Assembly (NCBI GenBank): GCA_003212395.1
Contig: QCPU01000011.1
Span: forward strand, 1-37,758
Direction: 5' to 3'
Source: Prochlorococcus sp. AG-442-B03
GTDB lineage: Bacteria > Cyanobacteriota > Cyanobacteriia > PCC-6307 > Cyanobiaceae
DNA: 37,758 bases
Shown: piece after piece, positions 1 through 9,824 of the stretch
Position numbering within the stretch: position 1 is the first letter of the stretch
How the letters are laid out: each line of letters starts with the position of its first letter
Program-made: the position numbers and the translations under genes
The notes under the pieces: model-generated
What the model was told of the DNA's origin: nothing
Databases searched by the model: none
Seen by the model: only the letters and a program-made list of their open reading frames with translations

Positions 1-1
1 G

Positions 2-634
2 AAAGTTGATTTTATAAGAAATCTAGAAAACTCCTTAAATGCAAAAGATTTAGAATTTATTAGAAAAAATTTTAGAAATGAAGAAAGCCAAAATATACCA
101 AAACAATTTTCAAAGATTATTAATGATTTCCCTAACAGCAAATGGAAGATCAAAAGATTAAAATCTAATATTCCAGATAAAGATATTTTGCGAATAAAAG
201 TTTTTGGGGAAAAAATAGTTAATGGAGAAATATATATACTCGAATCAAAATTTGATTATTTATTTTCAATCGTAAATGGGAAAATAGATGAAGGGATTAT
301 CAAAAATTTATTCACCATAATAAGAAACGATAATAAAAAAATAGATATTAGTTTTAAAATTCCTGATAGAGTTCTTACTGGTTCAAAATATGATATCGAT
401 ATAATTCTAAATAAGCCTCTTGAAGAAGTGATTATTGCTGGAGCTATAAAACCTCATCAAGTTAATTCATTGTTTGAACAAGAAATATTATTGGAGCCAT
501 TGGCGTCTGGAGGGATTTTTAAAATAACAAGAGCCCCTTCAAAACCAGGGATACAAATTTGGTCAGGAATAATAGCTCATCCTGAAGGAATGATTACTTT
601 CACAAAGAGCATTGATATTGTTGATAAGATATAG
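2..634 (+). CDS. Hypothetical protein, 3' part (5' end outside window)
   Basis: I do not recognise this protein. The reading frame is open from the first bases of the window to a TAG at 632-634, so the gene begins upstream. A TTG at 188 is only an internal codon, because the frame stays open for about 60 codons before it. The visible 210 residues are hydrophilic, with no membrane segment or cysteine pair. The first half is charged and helix-like. The second half (from about codon 115) looks like a beta-rich domain, with alternating hydrophobic residues and a Gly/Pro-rich stretch (LASGGIFKITRAPSKPG). A two-domain, NTF2-like plus beta-sandwich arrangement is possible but is a guess. It converges on pgk with a single base between the stop codons. 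Confidence 0.7.
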   Translation, partial: KVDFIRNLENSLNAKDLEFIRKNFRNEESQNIPKQFSKIINDFPNSKWKIKRLKSNIPDKDILRIKVFGEKIVNGEIYILESKFDYLFSIVNGKIDEGIIKNLFTIIRNDNKKIDISFKIPDRVLTGSKYDIDIILNKPLEEVIIAGAIKPHQVNSLFEQEILLEPLASGGIFKITRAPSKPGIQIWSGIIAHPEGMITFTKSIDIVDKI

Positions 635-635
635 C

Positions 636-1844
636 CTAAGCGTCGTTTAAAGCAGCCACACCTGGTAAAGTTTTACCTTCTAAAAGTTCCAAACTAGCCC
701 CACCTCCAGTAGATATATGAGACATTTTCGCAGCTAATCCTGCTTTTTCAACTGCTGCAACTGAATCTCCACCACCAATTATTGTACAAACTTCAGAAAA
801 AGCACTCAAGTCAGCAAGAGTCGTAGCTATTGCATTTGTACCGTCTGCAAATTTATCAAATTCAAAAACTCCCATTGGACCATTCCAAATAATCGTCTTA
901 CATTCTGCAAGAGCATTCTGAAAAACTTTAATGGAATCTGGACCAATATCTAGACCCATCCAATTCCCACTAATTGCATCAATTTGAGATATTTTACTAT
1001 TGGCGTCAGGAGAAAATTCATCAGCCAAAACAACATCAGTGGGTAATAGCAATTCTACTCCTTTTGCTTTTGCTTTTGCTTCTAAATCTTTAGCAAGCTC
1101 GAGTTTATCTTCTTCTACAAGGCTCTTTCCGACATCTAAACCTCTAGCTTTATAAAAAGTGAAAATCATACCTCCACCAATCATGATTTTGTCACACTTA
1201 TCTAGTAAAGAATCAAGTACTCCTATTTTGCTACTAACCTTTGATCCTCCAACTATTGCTGCCAATGGACGATTTGGAGAATCTACAGCTCCTTGGAGGT
1301 ATTTCAATTCTTTTTCTAAAAGGAATCCAGCTATCGAGGGACTTAAATAATTTGTAACACCCTGAGTTGAAGCATGCGCTCTATGAGCAGCACCGAAAGC
1401 ATCATTTACGTAGATATCTGCATGTGATGCTAATTTTTGAGCAAACTCCAGGTCGTTCTTTTCCTCTTCACCAAAAAAACGGACATTTTCAAGTAAAAGA
1501 ACATCTCCATTAGATAAGCTATTTGATTGTGCAACTGCTTCATCACCAATACAACTGTTAGTAAGAGCAACATTTTGCCCCAACAATTCACTTAATCTTG
1601 CTGCTACTGGAGTTAATCTCATTTTTTCATTTACCTGACCCTTTGGTCTACCAAAATGAGCAGCTAAAATAATTTTTGCAGAATGATTAATAAGATATTC
1701 AATAGTTGGGATCGCTGCACGAATACGCGTATCATCAGTTATTTGACCATCTTCATTTAATGGAACATTAAAATCTACTCTTACAAGAACTTTTTTTCCT
1801 TCTAAATGTGTCTTATCAAGACTGGAAAGAGATAATTTTGACAT
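636..1844 (-). CDS. pgk: Phosphoglycerate kinase
   Basis: Phosphoglycerate kinase transfers phosphate reversibly between ATP and 3-phosphoglycerate, serving the Calvin cycle in the light and glycolysis otherwise. It is a soluble cytoplasmic enzyme. The 402-residue length is normal for bacteria. The N-terminal substrate motif RVDFNVPL is at residues 22-29. The C-terminal nucleotide-domain motif GGGDS is at 357-361, followed by [13 protein letters not shown] at 378-390. The start is ATG at 1844, at the expected position just before the conserved N-terminus. It is a single-gene unit. Upstream is a 214-base divergent region shared with rbgA, and downstream it converges on the partial hypothetical gene. 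Confidence 0.98.
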   Translation of the reverse strand: MSKLSLSSLDKTHLEGKKVLVRVDFNVPLNEDGQITDDTRIRAAIPTIEYLINHSAKIILAAHFGRPKGQVNEKMRLTPVAARLSELLGQNVALTNSCIGDEAVAQSNSLSNGDVLLLENVRFFGEEEKNDLEFAQKLASHADIYVNDAFGAAHRAHASTQGVTNYLSPSIAGFLLEKELKYLQGAVDSPNRPLAAIVGGSKVSSKIGVLDSLLDKCDKIMIGGGMIFTFYKARGLDVGKSLVEEDKLELAKDLEAKAKAKGVELLLPTDVVLADEFSPDANSKISQIDAISGNWMGLDIGPDSIKVFQNALAECKTIIWNGPMGVFEFDKFADGTNAIATTLADLSAFSEVCTIIGGGDSVAAVEKAGLAAKMSHISTGGGASLELLEGKTLPGVAALNDA

Positions 1845-2058
1845 TAAACAAGCTATATTTATAATCTCAAGACCCTAACGTTAATTTGACCTTATTGGGT
1901 TAAAAAGTAGTTACTGTTACCTATGCCTTAATAAATTTTAAAAATTAACGATTATAAAAATTTTTTTAGTCATTAAATTTATACTAAACTTTAGAAGTAA
2001 ATACTTTTGAAACTTATAAAAACTAAAAGGAATACAAAATTTTATTTGATTTATTGAA
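1845..2058. other. Divergent intergenic region between pgk and rbgA
   Basis: This 214-base AT-rich gap is the longest non-coding stretch in the window and must hold the promoters of both flanking genes. A TATAAT lies on the minus strand at 1951-1956, a possible -10 element for pgk, but no good -35 box sits at the usual distance. An 8-base palindrome, TAACGTTA, is at 1876-1883. I see no tRNA, strong hairpin or clear small ORF. The 106-codon minus-strand frame that overlaps it runs antisense into rbgA and is not credible. A small RNA cannot be excluded by reading alone. Confidence 0.4.
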
Positions 2059-2931
2059 GTGGACATACCCAAAATCCAATGGTACCCAGGCCATATCGCA
2101 AAAGCAGAAAAGAAATTATCTGAAGTTATCAATAAAGTAGATTTAGTCATAGAAGTTAGAGATGCACGAATTCCTTTGTCAACAGGACATCCACACTTAA
2201 ATAAATGGATAAATAATAAAAAACATATTCTTGTTATTAACAGATCAGACATGATCTCTCCTAGTACCATAACAAGTTGGAATAAATGGTTTAATGCTAA
2301 AGATCAATATCCTCTTTGGTGTGATGCCAAAAGAGGAATAGGGATTAAAGAAATTTGTAAGTCAGCCAAAGAATCTAGGTCGTCAATCGACGATAGAAGA
2401 CTCTCTAGAGGAATGAGAATTAGGCCAATTAGAGCCCTTACACTTGGTTTTCCAAACGTAGGAAAGTCAGCATTAATTAATAGAATTGCAAAAAAAAGAG
2501 TTGTAGATAGCGCTAGAAAAGCAGGCGTGACTCGTAATTTAAGATGGATAAAATTAGAAAGTGGTATAGATCTGCTAGATGCTCCTGGTGTTATACCTCC
2601 AAATTTAGAAGATCAAAAATCAGCACTTAATCTTGCACTATGTGACGATATTGGTGAAGCTGCTTATGAAATAGAAAGCGTCGCAATTGGATTTATCAAA
2701 ATTATATCCACTCTCAACAATGATAAGAATGCGAATATCTCAGTTAAAAAAATATCTAATAGATATGGAGTTGATATTACCAAAGGCTTTAAGAGTCCTT
2801 CTGCTTGGATCGACGAAGCAGCTTCAAAACATACCTCAGGCGATAAAAGGAGAATGTCTCATAAGTTATTGGAAGATTATAGAAATCAAATGCTGGGTAA
2901 AATTGCTTTAGAAGTACCACTATGGAATTAA
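2059..2931 (+). CDS. rbgA: Ribosome biogenesis GTPase RbgA/YlqF family
   Basis: RbgA-family GTPases act late in assembly of the large ribosomal subunit. The circularly permuted GTPase order is visible. A G4-type motif NRSD (61-64, with Arg where NKxD usually has Lys) comes before the P-loop GFPNVGKS (130-137) and G3 DAPG (174-177). The N-terminal WYPGHIAKA (9-17) is typical of the family. The C-terminal 80 residues form the usual RNA-binding tail. The start is GTG at 2059, because the frame is closed by a TGA four codons upstream and the conserved N-terminus begins at once. There is no clear Shine-Dalgarno. Its last 10 bases overlap the pseudouridine synthase gene, implying translational coupling. 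Confidence 0.93.
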   Translation: MDIPKIQWYPGHIAKAEKKLSEVINKVDLVIEVRDARIPLSTGHPHLNKWINNKKHILVINRSDMISPSTITSWNKWFNAKDQYPLWCDAKRGIGIKEICKSAKESRSSIDDRRLSRGMRIRPIRALTLGFPNVGKSALINRIAKKRVVDSARKAGVTRNLRWIKLESGIDLLDAPGVIPPNLEDQKSALNLALCDDIGEAAYEIESVAIGFIKIISTLNNDKNANISVKKISNRYGVDITKGFKSPSAWIDEAASKHTSGDKRRMSHKLLEDYRNQMLGKIALEVPLWN

Positions 2932-3881
2932 ATAATCAAAATTCTTTCGGCATTGGAGAAGGTGAGCTTATAGAAATTATTTATGAGCTACCTCTTCCTA
3001 TGAGGCTAGACAGATGGTTGGTAAGTAAAAGGCCAGAACAAAGTAGAGCAAGAATTCAACATTTTATAAATTCAGGTTTAGTACTTGTAAACTACAAGAC
3101 CGCGAAAGCAAAGACCCCATTAAAAAATGGCGACAATATTCAAATATGGATGCCTCCTCCAGAACCTCTTATTTATTTGAAACCTGAAAAAATGGATTTA
3201 CATATCCTTTTTGAAGACGAGCACATCATAGTAATTAATAAACAATCAGGACTAATTGTTCATCCAGCTCCTGGACACAAATCTGGAACTTTAGTGAATG
3301 GATTACTTTTTCACTGTAAAGATCTACCTGGAATTAATGGGAAACTAAGACCTGGGATTGTTCACAGATTAGATAGAGATACCTCAGGATGTATGGTGGT
3401 TGCAAAAAGTCAAGAGGCATTAGTAAATCTCCAGAAACAAATTAAAGAAAAAATAGCATCACGCGAATATATTGCAGTAATTCATGGAGCACCTAATTCT
3501 GAAGAAGGCCAAATAGTGGGAAACATTGGCAGAGACAAATTCAATAGATTGAAATATAAAGTAGTTGAAGAAACTTCAGGAAGGTATGCCTGTACCTATT
3601 GGAAATTAGAAGAAAGATTTGGCAATTACTCATTAATGAGTTTCAAACTAGATACGGGGCGAACGCATCAAATAAGAGTACATTGCGCTCATATTAATCA
3701 TCCAATTGTGGGTGATCCGTTATATGGAAGATGTAAAAAGCTACCATGTAAGTTAGATGGCCAAGCTTTACACGCCATTAAGCTTGGACTTATACATCCA
3801 ATAAATGGTAAAGAAATGATATTTGAATCAGAGTTACCATTAGATTTTCAAAAATTACTAAGTGTTCTTAAAGTTAAATAA
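2922..3881 (+). CDS. rluD: RluD-like 23S rRNA pseudouridine synthase
   Basis: This is an RluA/RluD-family pseudouridine synthase. Family members convert specific uridines in rRNA to pseudouridine; RluD modifies helix 69 of 23S rRNA. An S4 RNA-binding domain occupies roughly residues 27-75 (LDRWLVSKRPEQSRARIQ). The catalytic motif HRLDRDTSG gives Asp151, and TGRTHQIRVH lies in the C-terminal half. The 319-residue length fits RluD. The start ATG at 2922 lies inside rbgA, a 10-base overlap. The 3' end overlaps the converging ABC gene by 8 bases. RluA, RluC and RluD are not fully separable by motif; the N-terminal S4 domain excludes RluA itself. Confidence 0.88.
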   Translation: MELNNQNSFGIGEGELIEIIYELPLPMRLDRWLVSKRPEQSRARIQHFINSGLVLVNYKTAKAKTPLKNGDNIQIWMPPPEPLIYLKPEKMDLHILFEDEHIIVINKQSGLIVHPAPGHKSGTLVNGLLFHCKDLPGINGKLRPGIVHRLDRDTSGCMVVAKSQEALVNLQKQIKEKIASREYIAVIHGAPNSEEGQIVGNIGRDKFNRLKYKVVEETSGRYACTYWKLEERFGNYSLMSFKLDTGRTHQIRVHCAHINHPIVGDPLYGRCKKLPCKLDGQALHAIKLGLIHPINGKEMIFESELPLDFQKLLSVLKVK

Positions 3882-5472
3882 GATTTAAAGAGGAATTTAG
3901 AAGCGATTTTGTATAAGTGTTTTGAGTTTTAGTGAATATTGTAGAACTTTCTCCTTCATCAACTATCTTTCCGTGATTCATAACTAGCAACCTATCACAA
4001 AATCTTTTAGCAATGCCTAAATCATGAGTAATAAAGATAATCGTTAAATTCATTTTTTCTTGCAAGACTCTAAGTAATTCAAGAATCTCTATTTTTACTG
4101 AAGCATCCAACATATTAACGCTCTCATCACAAATTAAAATTTGTGGTTTCAACAATAGCGCTCTGGCTAATGAAATTCTTTGCAATTGACCACCAGATAA
4201 TTGGCTAGGATAAGAATTAAAAAAATCATTATTTAAGGGAAGATTTAAATTTCTTAACATTAATTTTATTTCTTTTTCAATTTTTCTTTTATCTGAAATT
4301 TTTTGAATAAAAAATATATCTTCCAAAATATTTTTAATTGTCATTTTCGGATTCAAACTTGAAAAAGGATCTTGAAAAATTATTTGCACATTATTGTTCT
4401 TTTTAAAAGATTTATTTTTTTTCGAAGCATGATTTTTATCATAAATTTTGATTTCACCACCTCTTACTTTAAGTAGTCCAATTAAAGCCCTACATAATGT
4501 ACTTTTACCGCTCCCTGAAGAACCAACAATTCCAAGCGTTTCATTCTCATATAACTTGAAACTAACTTCATTTAAAGCCTTATTCCATTTATTAATGAAA
4601 ATTGAAGAATTTAATTTATACCAATGTCTTAGGTTATTTACCTCTAGAACGACCTGATCTCGAGCATTATTTTTAGTATTTGGTTCTAATACTATTTTTG
4701 AAGCATTTACTAACTTTTTCCCGATATCTGATTTTGGTGATTTAAAAATATCTAATATATTGCCTTTTTCCACAATCGATCCCTTTTCAATTATTGCAAC
4801 TTTTTTACACCACTTTGCTGCAAGATTAATATCATGACTAATTAAAATTAAAGTAGTATCAAATTCATTACATAGATTAATTATTTCTTGCATAATTTCA
4901 AAACTTGTTTTGGTATCTAAGCTTGTTGTAGGTTCATCAGCTATTAATAATTTAGGTTTCAAAGCAAGTGCCATTGCTATAGAAACTCTCTGTCTCATTC
5001 CACCGCTAAATTGATGTGGGAAAGAATCAAGTCTACTTTCTTCAATTCCTACTTTTTGAAAAACTTCTCTTACTAATTTTTGAATAGCCATAGATGATTT
5101 AGTTTGATCATGTGTTTTAAATAATTCATATAAATGATCCCCAACTCTCATTAGCGGATTAAGTTTTTTTATAGAGTCTTGATAAATAAATCCAAAATTC
5201 TTTCTTCTAAATAATTGTGCATCTTTGTTATTTATTTTCCTAGGATCTACACTAGAAATCGATAGATGCCCTTTAGAAGTGGCATTTTTAGGCAATATAT
5301 TTACTAATGTTTTTGCGAAAGTGGTCTTTCCACATCCAGAAGGTCCTATTATGGCCAAATGATCTCCACTATCTATTTCCAAATAAAAATTTTTGATAAT
5401 AGGTTGCTGTTTTAGACCATATTTAACAGTAAGATTTTTAACTACAATAATTTTTTCTTTATTTTTTTCCAT
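3874..5472 (-). CDS. ABC transporter, two fused ATP-binding domains (oligopeptide/nickel type)
   Basis: One polypeptide of 532 residues carries two complete ABC ATPase domains, the arrangement of YejF and fused DppD-DppF proteins. Domain 1 has Walker A GPSGCGKT (43-50), signature FSGGMRQR (155-162) and Walker B LLIADEP (175-181). Domain 2 has Walker A GSSGSGKST, signature LSGGQLQR and Walker B ILICDES. Family knowledge suggests it energises an inner-membrane peptide or related importer. No permease or binding-protein gene is beside it here, so its partners must be elsewhere and the substrate is unknown. The gene is single, divergent from spoT with a 54-base gap, and overlaps rluD by 8 bases at the 3' ends. 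Confidence 0.88.
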   Translation of the reverse strand: MEKNKEKIIVVKNLTVKYGLKQQPIIKNFYLEIDSGDHLAIIGPSGCGKTTFAKTLVNILPKNATSKGHLSISSVDPRKINNKDAQLFRRKNFGFIYQDSIKKLNPLMRVGDHLYELFKTHDQTKSSMAIQKLVREVFQKVGIEESRLDSFPHQFSGGMRQRVSIAMALALKPKLLIADEPTTSLDTKTSFEIMQEIINLCNEFDTTLILISHDINLAAKWCKKVAIIEKGSIVEKGNILDIFKSPKSDIGKKLVNASKIVLEPNTKNNARDQVVLEVNNLRHWYKLNSSIFINKWNKALNEVSFKLYENETLGIVGSSGSGKSTLCRALIGLLKVRGGEIKIYDKNHASKKNKSFKKNNNVQIIFQDPFSSLNPKMTIKNILEDIFFIQKISDKRKIEKEIKLMLRNLNLPLNNDFFNSYPSQLSGGQLQRISLARALLLKPQILICDESVNMLDASVKIEILELLRVLQEKMNLTIIFITHDLGIAKRFCDRLLVMNHGKIVDEGESSTIFTKTQNTYTKSLLNSSLNLI

Positions 5473-5526
5473 GATTTATAGCAAATTTTTCTAGACCTAA
5501 ATAAAATACATCTAAAGCAATATAAA

Positions 5527-7836
5527 ATGTCCGAGGCAGCTGCAAATTCAAAAGAAAAAAACGAAATTGAAGTTTCCAAAACTATTTTGCCTGAAAATAA
5601 AAAATATGAAAGTGAATCTTTGAATTATCAAATAAACATTCCCGATTGGCTTTTTAAAGATATTCATAATTTTGAAAAATCAAATAAAGAAAATGATGAG
5701 AATCAAAACCTTATAGTAAAGGCTTTTAAACTTGCTTATAAAGCTCATGATGGACAATTCCGCGCGAGTGGCGAGCCATACATTATCCACCCGATTGCTG
5801 TTGCAAATCTCCTTAAAGAAATAGGTGCTAGTTCATCTGTTATTGCTGCAGGCCTTTTACATGATGTTGTTGAAGATACTGGTATTGATTTATCCGAAAT
5901 AGAAACAAATTTTGGATTAGAAGTAAAAATACTTGTAGAGGGTGTAACAAAATTAGGCGGCATTCACTTTAACAACAGGACTGAAGCACAAGCTGAAAAT
6001 CTTAGGAAAATGTTTTTGGCTATGGCCAGCGATATCAGAGTTGTCTTAGTAAAACTTGCAGATCGACTTCATAACATGAGAACAATTGAATGGCTAAATG
6101 ATGAGAAAAAACTAAGAATAGCGAGAGAAACAAGAGAGATTTATGCACCATTAGCTAATCGACTAGGAATAAACAGATTTAAATGGGAATTAGAAGATTT
6201 AGCTTTTAAATTCCTAGAGCCTAAAGAATATCTAGATCTTAAAGATCAAATCGCTGTTAAAAGAAGTGATAGAGAAAAAAGATTAAAAGTAACTTTGAAT
6301 CTTATGAAGGAAAACTTGGTTTCAGCAGGTTTGAAAAATTTTGAAATAACAGGAAGGCCAAAACATCTTTATGGCATCTGGAGCAAAATGGAAAGACAAC
6401 AAAAGCAATTTCACGAGATTTATGATGTCGCTGCCCTAAGAATTATCGTGGACAATTCAGATAGTTGTTATAGAGCTTTAGCAGTTGTTCATGATACTTT
6501 CAAACCAATTCCAGGTAGATTTAAAGACTATATAGGATTACCAAAACCCAATGGCTACCAATCCCTACACACTTCTGTAATTGGAAGACATCGACCTATT
6601 GAAGTTCAAATCAGAACTACTTCGATGCATCAAATTGCTGAATATGGTATTGCCGCTCATTGGCAATACAAAGAGGGTGGTTCTCCTGCTAAAAGTAATG
6701 CCGAGAGATTTAATTGGCTAAGACAATTAGTAGAATGGCAACAAGAAGGTAATGAAAGGGATCATAATGATTATTTAGCTTCAATTAAAGAGGATTTATT
6801 TGATGAAGAAGTATTTGTGATCACTCCAAAAGGAGATGTTGTTGGTTTAAGGAAAGGATCTACCGCGATAGATTTCGCCTACAGAATTCATTCTGAAGTT
6901 GGAAATCACTGTAATGGAATAAGAATTAATGAAAAGCTTTCTCCATTATCTACAGCACTTCAAAATGGAGACTTCATAGAAATTTTGACAAGTAATAATG
7001 CTACTCCAAGCTTGGATTGGCTGAACTTTGTAGTTACGCCAACTGCTAAAAATAGAATTCGCCAATGGTATAAGAAAAGCCATCGTGATGAAACGATTAA
7101 AAGAGGTAGAGATTTACTTGAAAAAGAAGTAGGTAGAAACGGTTTTGAAGCATTACTTTCTAGTGAAGCCATGAAAAAAGTTGCAAATCGATGCAATTTA
7201 AAAACTACTGAAGACCTTCTTGCATCACTTGGTTTTGGTGGTTTAACTTTGCATCAAGTATTAAACAGACTAAGAGAAGAAATAAAATTACAGACAGAAG
7301 ATGTAAAAAATGATCCTGACTCAGAAATAGCAAAATCTCTCAAAAGTAATAATAATTTATCCACTAATCAATCTAATAAAGCAGCTAAATCGCCAATTTC
7401 CGGGATAGAGGGTCTTGATTACAGAATAGGTAAATGCTGTACCCCACTCCCAGGCGAGGATATTATCGGAACTGTGTCGCTCGGCAACCATGGGATAACT
7501 ATACATAGGGAAGATTGTGAAAATGTAATACCAATTCCAATTGAGAGAAGATTACCTGTCGGTTGGAATCAAGATAATAAAACTGGCGATAATAAGTTTC
7601 CAATTCAGCTACGAATAGAAGTAATTGATAGAGTTGGAGTTCTTAAAGATATTCTTATGCGGTTATCTGATAAAGGTATAAACGTTAGCGATGCCAATGT
7701 TAAAACTGCTTATGGTAAACCAGCTATTATAAATCTTTGTGTAGGTCTTGAAAGTTATAATCAACTTCACAAAACAATTGAACAAATTAAATCAATGGCA
7801 GATGTTTTAGATATTGCCAGAGTTGGACAAAGTTAA
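5527..7836 (+). CDS. spoT: Bifunctional (p)ppGpp synthetase/hydrolase, RelA/SpoT family
   Basis: This enzyme makes and degrades the alarmone (p)ppGpp for the stringent response. The 769-residue protein has all expected parts. An HD hydrolase domain has intact LLHDVVEDT around residues 110-118. A synthetase domain has GRFKDYIGLPKPNGYQSLH at about 330-348. A TGS domain follows at about 430-500 and a C-terminal ACT domain at about 690-769. The RFKD form (331-334), rather than the EFDD of monofunctional RelA, together with the intact HD site, argues for both activities. ATG 5527 gives a variable, charged N-terminal extension of about 60 residues before the HD domain. Neighbours are divergent (ABC gene) and convergent (DUF2062), so it is likely a single transcription unit. 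Confidence 0.96.
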   Translation: MSEAAANSKEKNEIEVSKTILPENKKYESESLNYQINIPDWLFKDIHNFEKSNKENDENQNLIVKAFKLAYKAHDGQFRASGEPYIIHPIAVANLLKEIGASSSVIAAGLLHDVVEDTGIDLSEIETNFGLEVKILVEGVTKLGGIHFNNRTEAQAENLRKMFLAMASDIRVVLVKLADRLHNMRTIEWLNDEKKLRIARETREIYAPLANRLGINRFKWELEDLAFKFLEPKEYLDLKDQIAVKRSDREKRLKVTLNLMKENLVSAGLKNFEITGRPKHLYGIWSKMERQQKQFHEIYDVAALRIIVDNSDSCYRALAVVHDTFKPIPGRFKDYIGLPKPNGYQSLHTSVIGRHRPIEVQIRTTSMHQIAEYGIAAHWQYKEGGSPAKSNAERFNWLRQLVEWQQEGNERDHNDYLASIKEDLFDEEVFVITPKGDVVGLRKGSTAIDFAYRIHSEVGNHCNGIRINEKLSPLSTALQNGDFIEILTSNNATPSLDWLNFVVTPTAKNRIRQWYKKSHRDETIKRGRDLLEKEVGRNGFEALLSSEAMKKVANRCNLKTTEDLLASLGFGGLTLHQVLNRLREEIKLQTEDVKNDPDSEIAKSLKSNNNLSTNQSNKAAKSPISGIEGLDYRIGKCCTPLPGEDIIGTVSLGNHGITIHREDCENVIPIPIERRLPVGWNQDNKTGDNKFPIQLRIEVIDRVGVLKDILMRLSDKGINVSDANVKTAYGKPAIINLCVGLESYNQLHKTIEQIKSMADVLDIARVGQS

Positions 7837-7854
7837 TTTTAAAAGCATATCAAT

Positions 7855-8298
7855 CTATCTTTTACTTTTTATCTTGTAGATAAAGAAAACAATACTGCCG
7901 CAAATCAAAGCTAATAAAATACCTACACAAGATGAACCTAAGAGTAATTTTAGGGAAAAAATTCTTCCTTGTTTCCATAAGTCATCAATAACTAAACTTT
8001 TTTCAAGAATTTTATTAGAAGAATTATTTAAAAAAATCGAACCAACTTTATAGTTAAAATAATAAAGTGGAACATAAGTAAAAGGGTTGCTTATCCAGGT
8101 ACCAATTGCAGCTAGAACAATATTACCCTTAGCTATTTTCGCAAAAAATACCCCTATTAAAGTTTGAAACCCAAAAAAAGGAAAGCAGCCACTAAATACC
8201 CCTATAGCTAAACCTTTAGCATTAAAGAAAGGACTTCCATTCTGATTCCTAAATAATGATAGAATTTTCTTATAGGTAATATCTCTTTTAAATCTCAT
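7855..8298 (-). CDS. DUF2062 family membrane protein
   Basis: This 147-residue membrane protein matches the DUF2062 pattern. It has a basic N-terminus, then a Pro/Gly/Phe-rich loop (FSGCFPFFGFQTLIG), a conserved segment with GTWISNPFTYVPLYYFNYKVG, and a final hydrophobic helix (about residues 115-140) ending in a lysine/arginine tail. Function is not established for the family. It converges on spoT with 18 bases between stops and is divergent from mnmE across 61 bases. No partner gene beside it suggests a role. Confidence 0.75.
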   Translation of the reverse strand: MRFKRDITYKKILSLFRNQNGSPFFNAKGLAIGVFSGCFPFFGFQTLIGVFFAKIAKGNIVLAAIGTWISNPFTYVPLYYFNYKVGSIFLNNSSNKILEKSLVIDDLWKQGRIFSLKLLLGSSCVGILLALICGSIVFFIYKIKSKR

Positions 8299-8359
8299 TC
8301 AGAAAGAAAATTTCAAAATTCTTGATAATCTTACTTAATTATCCATAACAAAGCGAGAG

Positions 8360-9742
8360 ATGGATTCGATAATTACTACAGAAGATACGATAGCCGCAAT
8401 TGCTTCAGCTATAAGTATAGGGAAAGGAGGAGTTGCGATAATAAGAATATCAGGGAAAGAATCAATAAATTCTTGCAAAAAGATTGTTCAAACTAAATCT
8501 AAATATGCATGGGAATCACATAGAGTTTTTCATGGTTTTATTCAGGAAAATAAACAAAATAAATTTATAGATGAGGTTTTAATTTTAGTAATGAAATCAC
8601 CAAATAGCTTCACAGGAGAGGATGTTGTTGAACTTCATTGCCATGGAGGAATTATCATAGTGAATAAAGTTCTAAAGAGATTATTATCTAGTAATTCTAG
8701 AGTTAGACATGCAAACCCAGGAGAATTTACTCAAAGAGCTTTTCTTAATGGAAAAATAGACCTTACTCAAGCCGAGTCGATTAATCAATTAATTAATGCA
8801 AGCAATATAAGATCAGCAGAGTTAGCTTTTGGTGGGATTCAAGGAGAAATAAAGAAAAAAATTAATGATATTAAAAATGACCTGATAAATGAACTTTGCG
8901 AAATAGAAGCGAGAGTTGATTTTGAAGAAGACTTCACAGATTTTGATTACACGAAATATCTTAAAAACATTAAAAAAGTAAAAGAAAAAATAGAATTACT
9001 TATAGAAAATGCAAAAAGAAATTCATATATTCACAATGGAATTTCCATTGCTCTTATAGGTAAAACAAATGTTGGTAAAAGCTCTTTACTAAATTTGCTT
9101 GCAAAAAAAGAGAAAGCAATCGTAACTAATATTCCTGGAACAACTAGAGATGTTATTGAAGTTAATTTAACTATTAATGATATTCCAATGAAAATAATTG
9201 ATACTGCTGGCATAAGAGAAACTCATGAACAAATTGAAAGTATTGGCATTAAAAAAAGTTTTGGGAAAATTAAAGAGTCAGATTTTATAATTTATATTTA
9301 TAGTCTTGAAGAAGGATTTAATGAAGAAGACAAAAAAATAATAGAAGAAATCCCCAAAGAAAAATTAATTACTATTTTAGGCAATAAAAAAGATTTAATT
9401 GATTGCAAAAATATTAATTCAGATGAGTTAAAAAACACAATTCTTATGAGCATTAAGAATAATGATGGTGAAAGATTATTAATCGACACAATCATAAAAA
9501 AATGTGGATTAAAACAAGTAGAAAATATCAATATATTTTTAAACGAAAGACATCTAACAAATTTGTCTGCTTGCCTATCTAATTTAAATGATACTGATGA
9601 AATCATTAAAAATAAATTGCCTTTTGATTTATTATCAATAGAACTGAGAGATGGAATTCAAAACTTATCTAAAATAACTGGCCAAGAATTAACAGAGGAA
9701 CTTCTAGATAATATTTTTTCTAAGTTTTGTATTGGTAAATAA
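8360..9742 (+). CDS. mnmE: tRNA uridine-5-carboxymethylaminomethyl modification GTPase MnmE
   Basis: MnmE (TrmE), with MnmG, modifies the wobble uridine C5 position of tRNAs reading split codon boxes. The 460-residue protein has the N-terminal tetrahydrofolate-binding domain (about 1-120, with HCHGG at 93-97). An inserted Ras-like G domain carries GKTNVGKS (234-241), DTAG (281-284) and NKKD (342-345). The C-terminal family motif CIGK ends the protein, with Cys457. All key residues are present. ATG 8360 places the conserved IAAIAS segment near the N-terminus as usual. The next gene, nadC, follows after 82 bases. Confidence 0.97.
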   Translation: MDSIITTEDTIAAIASAISIGKGGVAIIRISGKESINSCKKIVQTKSKYAWESHRVFHGFIQENKQNKFIDEVLILVMKSPNSFTGEDVVELHCHGGIIIVNKVLKRLLSSNSRVRHANPGEFTQRAFLNGKIDLTQAESINQLINASNIRSAELAFGGIQGEIKKKINDIKNDLINELCEIEARVDFEEDFTDFDYTKYLKNIKKVKEKIELLIENAKRNSYIHNGISIALIGKTNVGKSSLLNLLAKKEKAIVTNIPGTTRDVIEVNLTINDIPMKIIDTAGIRETHEQIESIGIKKSFGKIKESDFIIYIYSLEEGFNEEDKKIIEEIPKEKLITILGNKKDLIDCKNINSDELKNTILMSIKNNDGERLLIDTIIKKCGLKQVENINIFLNERHLTNLSACLSNLNDTDEIIKNKLPFDLLSIELRDGIQNLSKITGQELTEELLDNIFSKFCIGK

Positions 9743-9824
9743 ATTTGAGTTAAATTACATAGTGATATATAGTTGATTCTCTAACTTCAGTTGAATTTGT
9801 ATTAATTAATTATTTTTTAGTTTA

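Noticed and set aside
188..190. TTG as the start of the first hypothetical gene
   Set aside because: The frame is open without a stop from base 2, so this codon is more likely internal to a gene that starts before the window.
1159..1350. 63-codon plus-strand frame inside pgk
   Set aside because: It lies wholly antisense to a gene with full conserved motifs and resembles no protein.
1938..2270. 110-codon minus-strand frame upstream of and over rbgA
   Set aside because: Its second half is antisense to the conserved rbgA N-terminus, and the first half is translated AT-rich spacer. No domain is visible.
7837..7854. T-rich stretch between spoT and DUF2062 as a bidirectional terminator
   Set aside because: No inverted repeat is present in the 18 bases or its immediate flanks.
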